Origin: Lumnitzera littorea | Lineage: Eukaryota; Streptophyta; Magnoliopsida; Myrtales; Combretaceae | DNA: 64,000 bases | Assembly (NCBI GenBank): GCA_024138015.1 | Contig: JAMXBB010000007.1 | Location: 68,926,947-68,990,946, forward strand | Reading direction: 5' to 3' | Shown here: positions 60,611-64,000 of the stretch, one piece after another | Layout: each line of letters begins with the position of its first letter | Position numbering within the stretch: position 1 is the stretch's first letter | Translations under genes and position numbers: made by a program | The notes under the pieces: model-generated | Told to the model about the DNA's origin: nothing | Database searches by the model: none | What the model saw: the letters and a program-made list of their open reading frames with translations, nothing else

Positions 60611-61936
60611 AGCCTTGCTAACCACCTTGTAAACAAAATTATTGGGATTCTTACTCATTACTAAGTAGTATGCTCATGATCCTCATTTTGGCCCCATCAT
60701 AGAGTAGTGTAGGGATGGAATTGCTATTAAGGGATATTATCTTAAGGAAGGCTATCTATACAAGGACTGAAGGTTATGCATACTGAACTGTTCCACGTAT
60801 AAGTTGTTGATCAAGGAAGCTCATAGTAGTGGATTATTGGGTCACTTTGGGGAGACTAAGATAGCCAATGTGTTAGAGGAGAAATTTTATTAACCGAGTT
60901 TAGCCAAGGATGTCTACAAGGTAGTTAGTAGTTGTGAAGTGTGCAAGCGAGCTAAGGGGAAGAGAGAACCCTATGAAGAATACATGCCTCTATTGATGCC
61001 AACCTTACCTTGGGCTTACCTCAACATGGACTTTGTCTTAGGGCTACCTCAGACATCTAAAGGAAAAGATTCTGTGTTTGTTGTAGTAGATCGCTTCAGC
61101 AAAATGGCACACTTCATCCTATGCCATCAAACTAATGATGCTTTATATATTGTTGATTTGTTTTTATAGGAAATTGTCCGATTGCATGGTGTACCAAAGA
61201 CTATTGTCTTAGATCAGGACACAAAATTTTTAAGCTATTTTTGAAAGACTCTTTGAAGAAGACTTGGAATTAAACTTGTATTCAGCTCCATTTGCCACCC
61301 TCAAACTAATGGCTAAATTAAAGTGGTGACCATGATGCTAAGTAATCTACTTAGAGCTGTCGTAGGAAAGAACTTAAGGGATTGAGATCTATGCCTATCG
61401 GTTGTAGAGTTTGCATATGATTGGACTATCCATAGCACCATTAGGAAGACTACATTCGAGGTCATCTATGGCCTTAATCCGACAATTCCCTTGGACATGA
61501 TTGGCACCCCAATAGGTACTGAAGAGAGTCAATCTGAAGTTGATTGAGCTCAAGAATTTCAAGAACTACACCAGTTTGTAATTAGGAAGATCGCTAAGTT
61601 CAATCAGAGACAATAAGAGATTAGTAGCCGAAGCCGCCGAACTATTTCTTTCCAGCTAGGAGACTTAGTATGGATTCACCTCAGCCGAGAACGATTCTTG
61701 CTCTTGAGACAGAGCAAACAATCTCCTCAAGTTGATGGTCCATTCAAGGTCTTGAAGAAGGTTAACTACAATGCCTAGCAAATCTACTTACCTAATAACT
61801 ACGGTGTCTCCCCTACTTTCAATGTGTTCGATTTGATTCCTCACCACCTAACAAAAGAAGACCTTATGTATGCCTTCGGGGAAGGAGCAAAGACCACTCT
61901 AGATTTGAGGACAAATCTTTCCAACCTCCAAGTGAA
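60611..61936 (+). pseudogene. Integrase domain, decayed
   Basis: Blocks: GLLGHFGETKIANVLEEKFY and CEVCKRAKGK (HHCC zinc-binding), NMDFVLGLPQTSKGKDSVFV with VVDRFSKMAHFI (first catalytic Asp), IVLDQDTKFLSYF (second Asp), and SSICHPQTNG followed by IKVVTMMLSNLLRA. In the last block the Glu expected in the family's TEVV.. is Lys, so the D,D-35-E triad is incomplete. The C-terminal part has FQLGDLVWIHLSRERF, VDGPFKVLKKVNYNA and a short tail; no chromodomain. The polypurine tract before 61937 is degenerate. Confidence 0.8.
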
Positions 61937-62228
61937 TGATATGAATTAGACCCTTAGACTAATTACCTGTAACCAAGCTAAAGGGCTCTAAGGACTCACT
62001 CGAAGGATACTAACTCAAGGCTATATTTAAGACAAAGGTCCTTATCCTGACTTGATCCCCTACCGATCTGACTATCGAACCCTTATGTATGTCAGACTTA
62101 CTTCTGCCCAACAGCGATGTTTTATCTTAGAAGACAGCCCAAGACAACCCGAACTGAGCTCTCGAGCCAACCACAGATATCCAATTCGTGGTCAAGCTGA
62201 CTTCACTATAGAAGGATTGATTAGTTTT
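61937..62228 (+). repeat. 3' LTR of the chromovirus-type element (truncated)
   Basis: Starts tgatatgaattagaccc and follows the 5' LTR for 285 bp, then breaks off at ggattgattagttt where tatagacacctaatttttgccc begins. Confidence 0.75.
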
Positions 62229-62502
62229 TATAGACACCTAATTTTTGCCCTTCTATAGTCTTAATCTTTATTTTTACAAAAAGGGTCCTAATTCAAAAAG
62301 ATAAAAAAATAATAAAAATTAACAAATAATGAAAATACCAAAAAAAAAAAAAGGAAATGGAAAAATCATAAAAATTTCGTAGATTTTTAGGAAGTAATTT
62401 ATATTAGGAATAATTAGTTTTAGTTTAGTTAAAATTTTTTAGTTTAGGGATTCAGATAGTTTAAATATAATTTAATTGTAATGAATGTCAAGGCACCGGT
62501 CA

Positions 62503-62570
62503 ATGACCTAACAGATAAGTAACGGAGTATTTGGGTTGGATTTAATTTGAGGTCTTGGGTTTGAGTCTCA
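62503..62570 (+). repeat. tRNA-like (A/B box) motif inside LTR
   Basis: gacctaacagataagtaac, ttgaggtc and gggtttgagtct, spaced like the A and B boxes of tRNA genes and related to the minus-strand motif at 27191-27255. Lies about 280 bp from the LTR start. Confidence 0.45.
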
Positions 62571-62741
62571 GCAGGCACCTATGTTTTTATTTTTCTATCT
62601 CTGCAAAAGCGAAATGAAAATGGATCGTATCTAATTAAATCATATGAATTTAGTTAAATTAGATTTGAATTTATTTAAATCTAGTTTAATTACAGAATCA
62701 GATATAATTAGATATGATAAGATATGATATAATTTAGACTC

Positions 62742-62748
62742 TATAAAA
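62742..62748 (+). promoter_or_regulatory. TATA box candidate in LTR
   Basis: tataaaa within gactctataaaacacacac, 514 bp from the LTR start, at the beginning of a C/A-rich leader as in the other Tat LTRs. Confidence 0.5.
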
Positions 62749-63113
62749 CACACACATTCAAAAAAAAGAAAAAAGTTGATCCACCCTTAATCCAACACCC
62801 CCGGCCTTCCACGTACGATCTCTAGCACCTAGATACACGCATAGCAGCAATCCCTTAAACAGCACACATATCCTCGTTCATGCATTGTCACTAAGGACTG
62901 GCCATTACAAATCAGACAGTCACCTATGCAGTCCATACGAGCACTCAGTAGCATAGGACGATAGTCTGATCTACGCCGATCACTGAAGCCATGAATAGCC
63001 ACTATACCCTGACAAACAAACACAACATGTAAGTTCTTCGTTGACGCAGGTGACTGAATTGCTGTCCACTGCCACTACACAATCAGCCGCAACAACGATG
63101 CATCACCGCATGC

Positions 63114-63752
63114 ATGGCAGCACCGCTGCTCTGCCTACCGACGCCAGCACACGACCTACACGCCTGGAGACACGCACGTCACAGCCCTACGCACGTTGTA
63201 CACGTCGATCCACACACCCCAGCCCGTGCCAAACAACACATCCAACCGATCAATCCTCGCCATATTCAACAGCATTTCGAGGATTTTTATGAAGATCTAT
63301 TTGAGGAGCTAAACAAATATGGAGAAATTGAAAGCCTTAATGTCTGTGATAACCTTGCTGATCATATGGTCGGAAATGTCTACATTCAATTTAGTGAGGA
63401 GAAGCAAGTTGCCAATGCACTTCGAAACCTCAGTGGCCGATATTATGCAAGTTGTCCGATCATTGTTGATTTTTCCCCAGCGACAGATTTCCGGGAAGCC
63501 ACTTGCTGGCAGTATGAAGAAAACAACTATAACCGTGGTGGATACTGCAATTTCATGCATTTGAAAAGGATCAACACGGACAGCAGTTGCAGTACAACTC
63601 CGACGAATTCTAACAGCAGCATCTGCACATCCTCTGTTGATCGACAGCAGCAACCAATCAACTCAATTCTTCTTTCACACACAGCCACTGTACGTACAAC
63701 TTCAGATGACGATACCTACGTGCGTAGCCCAAGCTGCAACTTCACTGCGTGA
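63114..63752 (+). pseudogene. Chimeric ORF with U2AF35 (splicing factor) RRM and second zinc finger
   Basis: A 212-codon ORF, the longest in the window. Its first 42 or so residues are His/Ala/Pro-rich translation of CAC-rich LTR DNA. From about residue 44 it matches plant U2AF35: INPRHIQQHFEDFYEDLFEE, LNKYGEIESLNVCDNLADHM, GNVYIQFSEEKQVANALRNL and IIVDFSPATDFREAT, the RRM-like (UHM) domain, then CWQYEENNYNRGGYCNFMH, the second CCCH zinc finger, with its second Cys replaced by Tyr and the following Arg by Trp. Homology stops at about 63575. The remainder is Ser/Thr-rich with no RS domain. U2AF35 recognises the 3' splice site AG. The first zinc finger and the RS tail are missing, so splicing function is unlikely. 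An ATG at 63041 or 63114 is possible; no supporting start context. Whether it is translated is unknown. Confidence 0.8.
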
Positions 63753-64000
63753 TTAAGTAAGAGAAGTCCAGGTTCAGTTTTTCTTTAACTGTTTGTTATT
63801 ATTATTATTCCACTATTATATTATTGTTGTTTTATGGGTTGATTAACATAATGAATTATGCCTATTTTAGTATTAGGAAATTTTTAGTAGTTTTATATGC
63901 CGAATATATTATATGATATGACTTTATTTAGTTAGATAATTACTTAATAAGTAAAGATGTAGATGCGTATACATATATACTAACTTAAGTGTTCCTGTTA
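63753..64000. other. AT-rich noncoding DNA
   Basis: Follows the chimeric ORF; ATT repeats at about 63797-63811. No feature recognised. Confidence 0.5.

Larger units (their letters stand above)
56212..62228 (+). mobile_element. Chromovirus-type Ty3/Gypsy element (Reina-like), decayed
   Basis: Order: 5' LTR 56212-57067, Met-tRNA primer site 57068-57079, gag 57372-58560, protease 58690-59130, RT 59350-60060, RNase H 60061-60600, integrase 60780-61900, 3' LTR from 61937. RT before integrase marks Ty3/Gypsy. The integrase wording (LPWAYLNMDFVLGLPQTSKG, VVVDRFSKMAHFI) is closest in my memory to Reina-type chromoviruses; no chromodomain was seen at the C-terminus. The 3' LTR is cut at 62228 by the next LTR. 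The LTRs are roughly three quarters identical by eye, so insertion is old. It lies in Tat element 3. Confidence 0.8.
62229..64000 (+). mobile_element. Tat-type LTR (fragment, continues past window) with captured gene piece
   Basis: Starts tatagacacctaatttttgccc, close to the tgtagacaccttatttttgcc start of nested element 2. It then has an A/G-rich tract, a tRNA-like motif, a TATA box (62742-62748), a CAC-rich leader from 62747 and the U2AF35-containing ORF. The layout mirrors the LTRs at 15894 and 22893, but the right end lies outside the window so it could also be an LTR joined to other DNA. Confidence 0.5.

Overview
This window looks like nuclear DNA from a flowering plant, most likely a eudicot. 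It is AT-rich, full of poly(A/T) and TA microsatellites, and carries no bacterial-style gene arrangement. I found no intact single-copy host gene and no rRNA or true tRNA gene. Almost everything recognisable is transposon-derived, and nearly every coding region is broken by stops, typically TAA, TAG or TGA where the family has Gln, Arg or Trp. That is the pattern expected from long decay of methylated cytosines. I could not assign a species.

Layout. 1-2088: AT-rich DNA with purine tracts. 2098-8540: a Mutator-like element (MULE) with about 97-bp degenerate inverted ends and an exact 9-bp target duplication (ggtttatag). It carries a decayed MuDR-type transposase followed by a decayed plant mobile domain (PMD) gene. 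8550-32649: a minus-strand Ty3/Gypsy element of Tat type. Its 5' LTR is 31767-32649, gag-pol reads leftward from 31379 to 27586, and its 3' LTR remnant is 8550-9247. An extra gene in antisense to the element (plus strand, 9816-12210) has its own TATA box, candidate introns and a coiled coil. A 104-bp tandem repeat lies at 13226-13765. This element is split by material at about 13990-27580, mostly a second, plus-strand Tat-like element (15894-27580). That element has long LTRs and, just before its polypurine tract, a 20-copy 35-bp minisatellite whose units can each fold into a hairpin.

32650-56211: a foldback element (33.6 kb), a long chromovirus-type LTR with a ~400-bp tandem repeat (about 35.5-40.3 kb), an RNase H-like fragment (42 kb), a solo LTR with a 5-bp duplication (44.7-46.4 kb), a small MITE-like palindrome (46.6 kb), a Tat LTR fragment (46.8-47.4 kb), and a third Tat-like remnant (52.1-56.2 kb) with another antisense coiled-coil gene that contains a 37-bp near-perfect hairpin. 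56212-62228: a plus-strand chromovirus-type Gypsy element (Met-tRNA primer site, gag, protease, RT, RNase H, integrase), inserted into that third Tat remnant. Its 3' LTR is interrupted at 62229 by the start of another Tat-type LTR, which runs to the window end. Within that LTR-like DNA lies the best-preserved ORF of the window (63114-63752), a chimera holding the RRM and second zinc finger of the splicing factor U2AF35.

The order of events can be read from who interrupts whom: Tat element 1 was split by Tat element 2; Tat element 3 was interrupted by the chromovirus; and the chromovirus 3' LTR was interrupted by the LTR carrying the U2AF35 piece. The most notable items are the U2AF35 capture, the MULE/PMD unit with its intact footprint, the antisense genes inside Tat elements, and the hairpin minisatellite.
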